DNA of 64,000 bases from Leptoclinus maculatus (taxonomy: Eukaryota; Chordata; Actinopteri; Perciformes; Stichaeidae). Shown here one piece after another: positions 45,885-57,639 of the stretch. A program made the translations under genes and the position numbers. Below the pieces are notes generated by a model. The model made no database searches, was not told where the DNA came from, and worked only from the letters and a program-made list of their open reading frames with translations. The first letter of the stretch is position 1. Each line of letters starts with the position of its first letter. The stretch spans positions 22,480,887 through 22,544,886 of the forward strand of contig JAVDOI010000011.1 in assembly GCA_032191485.1 (NCBI GenBank), given 5' to 3'.

Positions 45885-46492
45885 TCGGTTCCATGTTGAC
45901 ATGACAGCATCGAGGCACTCGCTGTAGATTTGTCGACTGCACAGTCACGCTGTGAATCACACGTTCAACCACACCCCAAAGGTGCTCTGTTGGATTGAGA
46001 TCTGGTGACTGTGGAGGCCATTGTAATGAAATTGATTAAAAAAAAACAAATCTTACAGATTCTGCGTTTCATATGCATATATCTGTTCATAGAGATTAGA
46101 AGACGGGTCGACTGCAGTGGCCATGAAGGGATGCACCAGCAACAATGCTCAGGTAGGTACTGTTGCATTTCATCCATGCTCAATTAGTAAAGAAGGGTGC
46201 CGAAACAATATTAACTACACCACCATCGTCAGCCTGAAAGATTGTTGGCCATTCTCCTCTTACCTCTCTCATTAACAAAACATTTTAGTCCACTGAACTG
46301 CCGATGATATCAGCAGTTTCTGAGATTCAGACTTATAATCACCCCACTACGTCAAAGTCACTTTTCTTCCTCATTCTGAACAACACCTGAACCTCTTGAC
46401 CACATGCTTTTATGCATTGAGATGCTGGCACATGATTGACTGGTTAGTCATTTGCATCAACAAGCAGATGTACCAGCAGTGGCCCCTGAGTT
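45885..46492 (-). pseudogene. Tc1/mariner transposase remnant with internal deletion
   Basis: On the minus strand WPPQSPDLNPTEHLW (45976-46020) is the conserved block holding the second catalytic Asp of Tc1 transposases. Blocks for the N-terminal part (FSGLKCFVNERGKRRMA near 46250-46305) and the element end ('gcagatgtaccagcag' near 46463) are also present. The segment between them, which should be several hundred bases, is mostly missing, and frames are broken. Orientation and block order fit one decayed copy. Confidence 0.65.
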
Positions 46493-48292
46493 TATGTTTC
46501 ATCACCTGAGTGGATTACCCTGATGAAACAAATTACAGCTGCACTAATCAATGCTTTTATATTAACAATGGATCACTATGGGTCAAATTACTGTGTGTAT
46601 TGCTCATAGAGACAAACCCACATAGTATTATCACCGAGCTTTGCAATTCCCCTCAGCTCTACAGAAGCTCTGTAGAATTAGTGTGCTTCTTTCAGCTCCT
46701 TGTTTTGGTTTCACAGTTCATAACTCTTTCAGTCTAATCAACTCTGCTCCCAGCAGCAACAGCAGAAAGCTATTTTCAGAAAAATGTGGCTCATATACTC
46801 ACTGTATACTACCTGCTCAGCACCAGACAGACAAAGTTAGCAACTATTTGGTGAACACAGTGGAGCATTTACCAGCTAAAGAGTCAGATGTTTCTCTCAG
46901 GTGTTGATGAAGACCCAAACGGAGCTAAAAGTGAAACGTGAAATGTTACACCAATCAAGGGAGATATGTCTTCTTCTTATGATGTGCTTTCATTTGTTTC
47001 TAGAATATCAGGACAAGTCTAAACAAAATGATTATATGAAAGCTTCTAAGACAAGTGTATATTTTTAAGGGTAAAATGCTAAACCCAGAGGGTGAAATTG
47101 TAAGACGGAATGTAAAAATATGTATCTGTTCTCAAAATGAATGCTGTTTTAACAAAAATAAAATCATTCTAAAATCAGCATTAACTTTAAATGTGTACTC
47201 CATGACATTTCACCAGGATCTGACAAACACATGAGCAACACATTACCACTAAATTCATTATTTTTACTCAAAAATGACCTGATTTTGTTAAAGACAGGGG
47301 TAAATGTACAAAGTGTAGGCGTGTTTGTGTGGCACTATACACATTAGGCCACAGAGATGATTTTATCCCATTAAATAAAGTCATTCCCTTTTTTTGTGAC
47401 TTTGTTCTTGGGACTTTGATCTCATATCCAGATTGCTTCTGATATTCTCCTCTGATCTTTTTATTTAAAAATGCCACACTCTGCTTGCTGCATATTAAAC
47501 ACTATGTGTAATATTCAAATTAATTTCCTTCGTACAACAGCTGCAGAAATAATCACTGGTGAATTTTTAAGGTAACACATCCTTTTAATGTTCTAAATTG
47601 GCTTTTACATGGGTCAATAATAGGCCCCAGTGTGTTTGCATCTGCTGAGCGATTCGGTTTTAATGTCGTCTAAAACACTCGATCATCCATTTATATGGAC
47701 CTGAAATGCATTACTAATATTCTAGGATGTGCAGGCTTGGCAGGCGCATACACGGTGAGCTCCAGATGCTGTTCACACACTGCTGGAGGCTGCTCACATA
47801 CTCACACACATTAACACAGAAGTGCACACACTCCTAGTGGTGTTAATGGGAATCAAATTAATAAATAATTTTCTCTCCTTATCCACTCTATGGGGATAAG
47901 GAAATCCATTCTGTGTAATTGCTGTGGCCGTGAGGATAGTACCAAACAATTACTCTATGTCTAATAGCTTAGGGTGACCATAGTAGTTTAGAGTCACTGA
48001 CACTTTTATCATATTTATAATGAATAAGCTATATACTGTAGAGCTTCAGTTGTGGATGCTTATTTAAAAAGCAAACTGTTTACACATTTTCTTATTCTTA
48101 ATGTATAGAAAGTGGGAATGTTGTTTGGCTGGATCATTGGTCATTTGGTCCAACACTTATGTCCCAAATGAAATACCTCAACATTTATTTAATGGATTGT
48201 CAACTAAACCATATTGATTTTGACAACATTATGCCCTTTCCAGGCGGCAACCACCGGTTGTGGAAGTGTCTTATAACTTGCATTCTCTCTAC
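46493..48292. other. No recognised gene
   Basis: AT-rich; short frames on both strands without recognised domains or clear repeats. Confidence 0.45.
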
Positions 48293-49013
48293 TGTCCAGC
48301 AGGGGGCGACTCCTCCGGTTGCAAAAAGAAGTCTGATTGTATGGAAGTCTATGAGAAAATGACTACTTCTCTCTTGATTTATTACCTCAGTAAACATTGT
48401 ACACATGAGTTTATGGTCTCAATCTCTAGTTTCAAGTCTACTTCAATACATCAGGATGTTCATCAAGTCGGCAAATGTCGACTTGATTGGGGAGAGAAGT
48501 TGTCCTCCTCTGCCTTTGAAGAATATGATCCTTACTTTTGCAGGATAAAGTTGGCAAGTCCAAAACAGCCTATTGTTAGACCAGCGAATGTAGAACTATT
48601 ACTAGGTTTTCTAAAAAGCATCAACGTTGTGCGCACCCCTTTTCATATGAACTGAATCGCGTATGATGGTTCAGAGCTGTAGGTAGCGCTGATTTCTATA
48701 GTCTCAGTGATGTCAGGGCCATAGCACAGGGAGCCCCCGTGGTGCCCATGGCCCTCATCCAATGAGACCCCAGTGTTGGGTTTGGATTAAATGTGACACA
48801 GAGGTGAGATTTAACGTCTGGTGGAGCTTGGTGTGATTTTAACCCAAATCAGGCTGTTGAACAATAAGGGCCCAACTCCCTTTGTTCCAACCACATGGTG
48901 AAGTCCCAACAATGGCAACAGCCGTAATCCAAGATGGCGATAGCAAAATAACGGCAGTCCACAAATCAATGGGCGACGCCACGATGACTACGTTGTCTTA
49001 TATACAGTCTACA
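48293..49013. repeat. Dispersed repeat family A, rearranged copy
   Basis: Left part (48293-48455: 'agggggcgactcctccggtt', 'cctcagtaaacattgt', 'tttatggtctcaat', 'agtttcaagtctacttcaat') and right part (48880-49013: 'aagatggcgatagcaaaata', 'atgggcgacgccacgatgac', ending 'tatatacagtcta') match family A ends. About 420 bp between them is unrelated to the 5737 copy. The 131-codon frame at 48260-48655 runs across this repeat and is not a gene. Confidence 0.6.
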
Positions 49014-49330
49014 GCCCTATCCTCTTGCACCACTCTCCGGCCAAATGTTACATTTCAACCCCACTAGTGGTCTAAGTACAGAGCACACAGAGGTAGGGTT
49101 CTTTAGGTGTACTTAATTAGAAAAGACACTCTGGTGTTACATTGCACAACAATGACACATATCTATTCGTACAGAGATGGATCCCGGTGATGGCAGGGGC
49201 GGACACCCTCCTACACTCCACCTCTGTACACTACCAAATATATATGGGTAGCAAAGCTGTCTGTATTTTTACATCTATCCATCAATTTTGTATGTCATAT
49301 CTAATGATAGCATAGCTATAGCATAGCGTG

Positions 49331-52300
49331 GAACCCGTTACACGTGGAACTGGTTACGCTTTGAACCCGTTACGCGTGGAACACGTTACGCGTTGAACCC
49401 GTTACGCGTGGAACCGGTTACGCGTGGAACCCGTTACGCGTGGAACCCGTAACGCGTGGAACCGGTTACGTGTTGAACCCGTTACGCGTGGAACCGGTTA
49501 CACGTGGAACCCGTTACGCGTGGAACCCGTTACGCACGGAACCGGTTACGCGTTGAACCCGATACGCGTGGAACCGGTTACGCGTTGAACCCGTTACGCG
49601 TGGAACCCGTTACGCGTTGAACCGGTTACGCGTTGAACCGGTTACGCGTTGAACCCGATACGCGTGGAACCGGTTACGCGTGGAACCCGTTACGCGTGGA
49701 ACCGGTTACGCGTGGAACCCGTTACGCGTGGAACCGGTTACGCGTGGAACCGGTTACGCGCGGAACCGGTTACGCGTTGAACCGGTTACGCGTTGAACCC
49801 GATACGCGTGGAACCGGTTACGCGTTGAACCCGTGACGCGTGGAACCGGTTACGCGTTGAACCCGTTACGCGTGGAACCCGTTACACGCGGAACCGGTTA
49901 CGAGTTGAACCTGTTACACGTGGAACCCGTTACGCGTTGAACCCGATACGCGTGGAACCGGTTACGCGTTGAACCCGTTACGCGTTGAACCCGATACGCG
50001 TGGAACCGGTTACGCGTGGAACCCGTTACGCGTGGAACCGGTTACGCGTGGAACCCGTTACGCGTGGAACCGGTTACGCGTGGAACCGGTTACGCGCGGA
50101 ACCGGTTACGCGTTGAACCGGTTACGCGTTGAACCCGATACGCGTGGAACCGGTTACGCGTTGAACCCGTGACGCGTGGAACCGGTTACGCGTTGAACCC
50201 GTTACGCGTGGAACCCGTTACACGCGGAACCGGTTACGAGTTGAACCTGTTACACGTGGAACCCGTTACGCGTTGAACCCGATACGCGTGGAACCGGTTA
50301 CGCGTTGAACCCGTTATGCGTGGAACCCGTTACGCGTGGAACCGGTTACGCGTGGAACCCGTTACGCGTGGAACCGGTTACGCGTGGAACCCGTTACGCG
50401 TGGAACCGGTTACGCGTGGAACCGGTTACGCGTGGAACCCGTTACGCGTGGAACCGGTTACGCGTGGAACCCGTTACGCGTGGAACCGGTTACGCGTGGA
50501 ACCGGTTACGCGTGGAACCGGTTACGCGTGGAACCCGTTACGCGCGGAAACGGTTACGCGCGGAACCGGTTACGCGCGGAACCGGTTACGCGTTGAACCC
50601 GATACGCGTGGAACCCGTTACGCGTGGAACCGGTTACGCGTGGAACCGGTTACGCGTGGAACCGGTTACGCGCGGAACCGGTTACGCGTTGAACCCGATA
50701 CGCGTGGAACCAGTTACGCGTTGAACCCGATACGCGTGGAACCCGTTACGCGTGAAACCCGTTACGCACGGAACCGGTTACGCGTTGAACCGGTTACGCG
50801 TTGAACCCGATACGCGTGGAACCGGTTACGCGTGGAACCCGTTACGCGTGGAACCGGTTACGCGTGGAACCCGTTACGCGTGGAACCGGTTACGCGTGGA
50901 ACCGGTTACGCGTTGAACCCGATACGCGTTGAACCCGTTACGCGTGGAACCCGTTACGCACGGAACCGGTTACGCGTTGAACCGGTTACGCGTTGAACCC
51001 GATACGCGTGGAACCGGTTACGCGTGGAACCCGTTACGCGTGGAACCGGTTACGCGTGGAACCCGTTACGCGTGGAACCGGTTACGCGTGGAACCCGTTA
51101 CGCGTGGAACCGGTTACGCGTGGAACCGGTTACGCGTGGAACCCGTTACGCGTGGAACCGGTTACGCGTGGAACCCGTTACGCGTGGAACCGGTTACGCG
51201 TGGAACCGGTTACGCGTTGAACCCGATACGCGTTGAACCCGTTACGCGTGGAACCCGTTACGCACGGAACCGGTTACGCGTTGAACCGGTTACGCGTTGA
51301 ACCCGATACGCGTGGAACCGGTTACGCGTGGAACCCGTTACGCGTGGAACCGGTTACGCGTGGAACCCGTTACGCGTGGAACCGGTTACGCGTGGAACCC
51401 GTTACGCGTGGAACCGGTTACGCGTGGAACCGGTTACGCGTTGAACCCGATACGCGTTGAACCCGTTACGCGTGGAACCCGTTACGCACGGAACCGGTTA
51501 CGCGTTGAACCGGTTACGCGTTGAACCCGATACGCGTGGAACCGGTTACGCGTGGAACCCGTTACGCGTGGAACCGGTTACGCGTGGAACCCGTTACGCG
51601 TGGAACCGGTTACGCGTGGAACCGGTTACGCGTGGAACCCGTTACGCGCGGAAACGGTTACACGCGGAACCGGTTACGAGTTGAACCCGTTACGCGTGGA
51701 ACCCGTTACGCGTTGAACCCGTTACGCGTTGAACCCGTTACGCGTTGAACCAGATACGCGCGGAACCCGTTACGCGTGGAACCCGTTATGCGTGGAACCG
51801 GTTACGCGTGGAACCGGTTACGCGTGGAACCCGTTACGCGCGGAAACGGTTACGCGCGGAACCGGTTACGCGTTGAACCCGATACGCGTGGAACCGGTTA
51901 CGCGTGGAACCCGTTATGCGTGGAACCGGTTACGCGTGGAACCAGTTACACGTGGAACCCGTTACGCGTTGAACCCGTTACGCGTGGAACCTGTTACTCG
52001 TGGAACCCGTTACGCGTTGAACCGGTTACGCGTTGAACCCGATACGCGTGGAACCGGTTACGCGTTGAACCCGTTACGCGTGGAACCGGTTACGCGTGGA
52101 ACCGGTTACGCGTGGAACCCGTTACGCGCGGAAACGGTTACGCGCGGAAACGGTTACGCGTGGAACCGGTTACGCGCGGAACCGGTTACGCGTGGAACCC
52201 GTTACGCGTGGAACCGGTTACGCGCGGAACCGGTTACGCGTTGAACCCGATACGCGTGGAACCGGTTACGCGTGGAACCCGTTACACGCGGAACCGGTTA

Positions 52301-54131
52301 CGAGTTGAACCCGTTACGCGTGGAACCCGTTACGCGTTGAACCTGTTACGCGTTGAACCCGTTACGCGTTGAACCCGTTATGCGTTGAACCAGATACGCG
52401 CGGAACCCGTTACGCGTGGAACCCGTTATGCGTGGAACCGGTTACGCGTGGAACCAGTTACGCGTGGAACCCGTTACGCGTTGAACCCGTTACGCGTGGA
52501 ACCTGTTACTCGTGGAACCCGTTACGCGTTGAACCCGTTACGCGTGGAACCGGTTACGCGTGGAACCCGTTACGCGTGGAACCGGTTACGCGTGGAACCC
52601 GTTACGCGTGGAACCGGTTACGCGCGGAACCGGTTACGCGTGGAACCGGTTACGCGCGGAACCGGTTACGCGCAGAACCGGTTACGCGTGGAACCGGTTA
52701 CGCGCGGAACCGGTTACGCGTTGAACCCGATACGCGTGGAACCTGTGACGCGTGGAACCGGTTACGCGCGGAACCGGTTACGCGTTGAACCCGATACGCG
52801 TGGAACCTGTGACGCGTGGAACCGGTTACGCGCGGAACCGGTTACGCGTTGAACCCGTTACGCGTGGAACCCGTTACGCGTGGAACCGGTTACGCGCGGA
52901 ACCGGTTACGCGTTGAACCCGATACACGTGGAACCGGTTACGCGTTGAACCTGTGACGCGTGGAACCGGTTACACGTGGAACCCGTTACGCGTGGAACCG
53001 GTTACGCGTTGAACCCGTGACGCGTTGAACCGGTTACACGTTGAACCCGTTACGCGTGGAACCCGTTACACGCGGAACCGGTTACGAGTTGAACCCGTTA
53101 CGCGTGGAACCAGTTACACGTGGAACCCGTTACGCGTTGAACCCGTTACGCGTGGAACCAGTTACTCGTGGAACCCGTTACGCGTTGAACCGGTTACGCG
53201 TTGAACCCGATACGCGTTGAACCCGATATGCGTGGAACCGGTTACGCGTTGAACCCGTTACGCGTTGAACCCGTTACGCGTGGAACCAGTTACTCGTGGA
53301 ACCCGTTACGCGTTGAACCGGTTACGCGTTGAACCCGATACGCGTGGAACCGGTTACGCGTTGAACCCGTTACGCGTGGAACCCGTTACGCGTGGAACCG
53401 GTTACGCGTGGAACCGGTTACGCGTGGAACCGGTTACGCGATGAACCCGTTACGCGTGGAACCAGTTACTCGTGGAACCCGTTACGCGTTGAACCGGTTA
53501 CGCGTTGAACCCGATACGCGTTGAACCCGATACGCGTGGAACCGGTCACGCGTGGAACCCGTTACGCGTGGAACCGGTTACGCGTGGAACCGGTTACGCG
53601 TGGAACCCGTTACGCGTGGAACCGGTTACGCGCGGAACCGGTTACGCGTTGAACCCGATACACGTGGAACCGGTTACGCGTTGAACCTGTGACGCGTGGA
53701 ACCGGTTACACGTGGAACCCGTTACGCGTGGAACCGGTTACGCGTGGAACCCGTTACGCGTGGAACCGGTTACGCGCGGAACCGGTTACGCGTTGAACCC
53801 GATACACGTGGAACCGGTTACGCGTGGAACCCGTTACGCGTGGAACCGGTTACGCGTTGAACCCGTTACGCGTGGAACCGGTTACACGTGGAACCCGTTA
53901 CGCGTTGAACCGGTTACGCGTTGAACCAGATACGCGTGGAACCGGTTACGCGTGGAACCCGTTACGCGTGGAACCGGTTACGCGTGGAACCGGTTACGCG
54001 TGGAACCCGTTACGCGTGGAACCCGTTACGCGTGGAACCGGTTACGCGTGGAACCGGTTGCTCGTGGAACCCGTTACGCGTGGAACCCGTTACGCGTGGA
54101 ACCCGTTACGCGTGGAACCCGTTACGCGTGG
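49331..54131. repeat. 16-bp CpG-rich minisatellite, about 300 tandem copies (4.8 kb)
   Basis: The consensus monomer is GTTACGCGTGGAACCS (S = C or G), often with T for the first G of GTGG. The GAACC block falls at the same position modulo 16 at every place I checked from 49331 to 54131, an exact 300 periods, so net indels are essentially absent while substitutions are common (GATACG, TTACACG, GCGCGG, TTACTCG, TTATGCG). Each monomer holds ACGCGT, and the S=G junction forms AACCGGTT. Roughly three CpGs per 16 bp against AT-rich flanks. Because 16 is not a multiple of 3, all three plus frames encode the same 16-residue peptide period and look open; the minus strand has TAA in each monomer. The consensus has no ATG. 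I regard it as non-coding satellite DNA. Confidence 0.97.
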
Positions 54132-54760
54132 ATTTTAATCCAGCCCAAAAGTATAAAGGTGACTTACAAAATTATTTTCCAAAGTGCTGGTTTCTTCTAG
54201 GTCATTGGAGCTCAGTTTATCAGCAGAAGGCAGTAAATGTTTCTCTGTGTAGGCATCATGCTGAAGCACTGCATCAATCTAACTTTGCCTTTGTTTCTGT
54301 TTTTGGGTGCAAAGAGGATCATTCCAGTCCACAGTGAATGCCTGATGGTCAACATACGAGTCCTCAAGCAGAACTGGTGAAAATACACGCTTCAAGTTCC
54401 AGCTTCCTGAACTTCATGTCCATGTGAGACTCTACCATGTTGAGTGCCCTGTTCAGTCAAGTCTGGACTAAGTGACTCATTACTCTTGATCAACTCAGGG
54501 CAAGTGGCTAATCTTTTGATGTTTATTCATGGGTATCCTTCATATATATGGACACATGCTGTTTCTTCAAGATCGCAACACTGCTTTGTGAGTATATTGT
54601 ACAAGATATTATATCAGTTCAACCTGTTTTTCACAGAGAATGTTAGTTTCTTAAGGTTTATCAATGATGGTCTGTACCTTGATTTACAATATGCTTTATT
54701 TGATATTTCCTTTGTAATTTACAATAATCAGAAGTTGACTGAAATCTATGCCAACCAATT
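54132..54760. other. No recognised gene right of the satellite
   Basis: AT-rich. A 142-codon plus frame (54444-54872) enters the following repeat and has no domain I recognise. Confidence 0.45.
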
Positions 54761-55230
54761 GTATTACGTTCTACGTTGTACCGTATTTTTGTACCGTGAT
54801 GCCTTACACATTGTCACTATATTTTTTACGGTAAAGTTCTGGCAACCACAGCTGCCGGTAATTTACCGTTAAGTTGTACTTTTCAATAAAGTCCCGTAAT
54901 AGATCGTACGGTTGTACTGTGTTTTTTACTGAGAAAAACTGTAATTAGCTTCACAGTATAGTTGCTGTTTATAAAGTTATTTACCGTAAACACGTTTATA
55001 ACATGGCTGTTATTTCTAAAGCAAATTACCGTAAACAGGTTTATGAAATCTGTTTTTTATAGTAATTTACCGTAAACAAAAAGCAGTTCTCAACTGTGAA
55101 ATATACGGTTGCAAAAAAAACATACCGTGATGTATTATACATTCTCACTTTATTTTTTACGGTGAAGTTCTGGCAACCACAGCTGCCAGTATTTTACCGT
55201 ATATTACACAGATTTTTTTTTACAGTGTAC
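54761..55230. repeat. Repeat rich in TTTACCGTAAA/TTTTTTACGGT motifs
   Basis: Many copies of 'ttaccgtaaa' and 'ttttacggt'. A block of about 78 bp containing 'gttctggcaaccacagctgc' occurs twice, at 54792-54870 and 55117-55198, in the same orientation. The right end 'ttttttttacagtgtac' is typical of a fish non-autonomous DNA transposon terminus (...CACTGTAAAAA inward). The left terminus was not found. Confidence 0.6.
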
Positions 55231-56355
55231 TTATAAAAAGGGACAGTCCTTAATGGCGGGACTTCACACACACTAGATGCCAACACTGTTGTGGAACATG
55301 TGACTCTGGCACAAGTGAGTCCAAGAGTCCAAGGAGTTAGCCCGCTACAACAGTTGCAATGCATTTGTACACATGACACTGGCCGCTGCTCTGACAATCC
55401 TGCTATGTTGACTTTAATTGGGAATGTCCGTTCCACTACTATTCTATTTTTATAACTCTGACTAACCAGGAACTCAAGTTATTTGTCATTTCTCAACATT
55501 CTCTTTTCCAGTAGTAATAGGAAGTATAACAACGACGCCATCTGTGTCAATACAGAAATCTGGGACACATAACCCATCCTAGGATATTAGGATCACCACT
55601 AATGTGATTACCACAGTACATGCATTTCACGAGGTGTCTCATAATGTCTGCATTAATTACTTCACTGTTAACATAGCACGCCCAAACAGGGTTGATTGCC
55701 AGGAGCTGCAAATTACAAGTCAGCTGCTGATTACAAATGTAAAAATAAAGCACACATGAAGAGGTATAGCAGAAGCTCTACTAAACTGAATTAATTAACA
55801 GGTTTCAGTGGATAGACTGTCTGGTAATTCCAATACAGGAAAAAAAAAGGTATTCGAAGGTATTGTAGTATGCGTTTGTCAAGATTAACATTCCTTAAAC
55901 CCCTACACAAAGAGACCGTTTTGGAATTTGTAATTCAGAATAATGAGAAGCAAGTGTGTGACACTTGAAAAGGTGAGTCAGAGGCTACAATATTATATCC
56001 TGTTATGCTAGCTTTCCTGGGAAATTAGCATTTCAAGACCCTGAGTCAAGTCCCTTCTCAGCTGTTATTTTACAACAGCAGCATAATAAATGGTTATGAC
56101 TGCACTGTTACATAATCCGTTTAAACAGACAGCCACTGGAGACAAAAGGTGTGTTAAGCAGGTTATGTAACATTGCAGCTAATTGAGCCATACTCCAGTT
56201 TGCCCTGGTCACATTCTGAACCCACACACCAAACTTTCTAGGTCTGTGCCATAGATTGGCATGTGAGACTTTGCATTTCATGACTCCCCAATCTAACAAT
56301 TAGCTACGAAGCAAAAACATGCTTTATACAAATTAAGTTTGACTTTTTGTTAATA
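55231..56355. other. No recognised gene
   Basis: Short frames on both strands without recognised domains. Confidence 0.45.
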
Positions 56356-56359
56356 CATG

Positions 56360-57224
56360 TGTGACCACGGGCCGCGGCAAGGCCAGGATTTGGTTTACAA
56401 TTTTTAGAGTGCACTGACCCTTTAATGGCTCAAACCAACTAAAAGCCCACAGGTCCTCTATTGGTACATGTGGCGGTGAATGATGGACTGAGACAGGGTT
56501 CCCCCAAGATTATTACATCAAATACTTTAAACAGGGTATTAAAAACACAGGAAATCCATTCCATCTAATATATCCAAGACAGTAAAAGGTATATGTCCAA
56601 TATACTTCATGCCACAAATTACAGTAAAAGAAGGAAGTGCTACAGGACGAATGGTCGTAGCCGCAGACAGAGAGGAGAAAGTAATACTGGGACAGAGTAC
56701 TCACCACGCTCCGGTGCCCCACACACACACACACAGCAAAGCAAAAGGGTAAAGAAACAAGTCGTGGAGAGAGTGCAAAGAAAACTACTATTTAATTTCT
56801 TGGGGGAAAGCAATGAGCGCCACGAGGGTAACAAAAACCAACTAATAAACTAAAAACTAAACAAAACAAAGCAAACCCAAACAAAACAGCAGTGGCAGTC
56901 AGCTCCTGTCTGATCCTTGCGCAACCCTCATCCGGACAGCTCAACGCGGGGAAGCAAGAGTCGCTATGGAGCCGGACCGGGAGTAAACGAAACAGAGTAA
57001 AACCCACAGTAGCAATGCCTCAATTTAACAAAACTAAAGTTAACACCTACCAAGCATTGCACGTGACGGGCACAACCTGTCGCACCATGGATCAGAGGGA
57101 AAAGACACAGCTCGTAGGTACGGCTTATATAGTAAACAAACAATTTGCGAACAAGGAAGTAGGAGGTGCTAAGGCCTACCTAACCCTACAGTAGCCAGTG
57201 AGGGACATTTCACTACCGGTTACA
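56360..57224 (-). mobile_element. Solo LTR, flanked by CATG target duplication
   Basis: The interval starts TGTGACC and ends GGTTACA, i.e. TGT...ACA with inverted ends (TGTRACC). CATG (or ACATG, depending on where the last A is assigned) flanks it at 56356-56359 and 57225-57228. No gag, protease or reverse transcriptase adjoins it. Orientation is inferred as minus because CTATATAAGCC, a good TATA box, lies about 95 bp from the 57224 end on that strand and ATTAAA near 56424 could end the transcript. A short CA run lies at 56721-56735. About 865 bp, within the usual size range of Gypsy LTRs. Confidence 0.6.
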
Positions 57225-57560
57225 CATGCCTGATGTTAAGTTCATTGGAGTGACGGCCTGCAGAAAGAAACTGTTCTTGTGTCTGGTAATTTGACATAGA
57301 GTCTTCTGTAGTGCCTCCCAGGGAGAAGTTGAAACAAGTTGTGCTCAGGGTGCGGAGGGTCCGCAGTGACAGGCTGGCACCAATGATTTTCTCTGCAGTC
57401 TGGACTGTTTGTCCTATAGTCCGTAGAACAGACTGGGTGATTGCAGTGTAGTGCAGCTCCTGAGACAGGTTCAACTTCCTGAACTGCCACAGGAAGTGCA
57501 TCCTCTGCTGGGCCTTTTTTCTGACGGTGTCTATGTGGATGTTCACTCGAGGTCCGGAGT
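57222..57560 (-). pseudogene. LINE reverse-transcriptase C-terminus (CR1/L2-like)
   Basis: The minus frame reads KKAQQRMHFLWQFRKLNLSQ, then QTAEKIIGASL, and in a shifted frame the final RT-tail block. Same family as 20381-20910 and 22183-22410. It begins at the solo LTR border, so the LTR may have inserted at or near the 3' end of this LINE. Confidence 0.6.
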
Positions 57561-57639
57561 TGGTGAAAAATAATGTAAAAAATACCTATGATTAAAGCTT
57601 AAACACTAAGGCTTTGGACATTGCTCCAAATTAAAAGCC

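Noticed and set aside
48260..48655. 131-codon plus frame
   Set aside because: It lies across a family A dispersed repeat whose other copies are not open.
49331..54131. CRISPR-like regular array
   Set aside because: There are no unique spacers between repeats; the units are directly contiguous 16-mers, and the context is a vertebrate genome.
49633..54337. Many long plus-strand frames encoding NPLRVEPVTRG-type repeats
   Set aside because: They arise from the 16-bp satellite period in all three frames; most start at TTG, GTG or a chance variant ATG, and no non-repeat domain is attached.
54444..54872. 142-codon plus frame after the satellite
   Set aside because: AT-rich, no domain, and it runs into the TTTACCGTAAA repeat.
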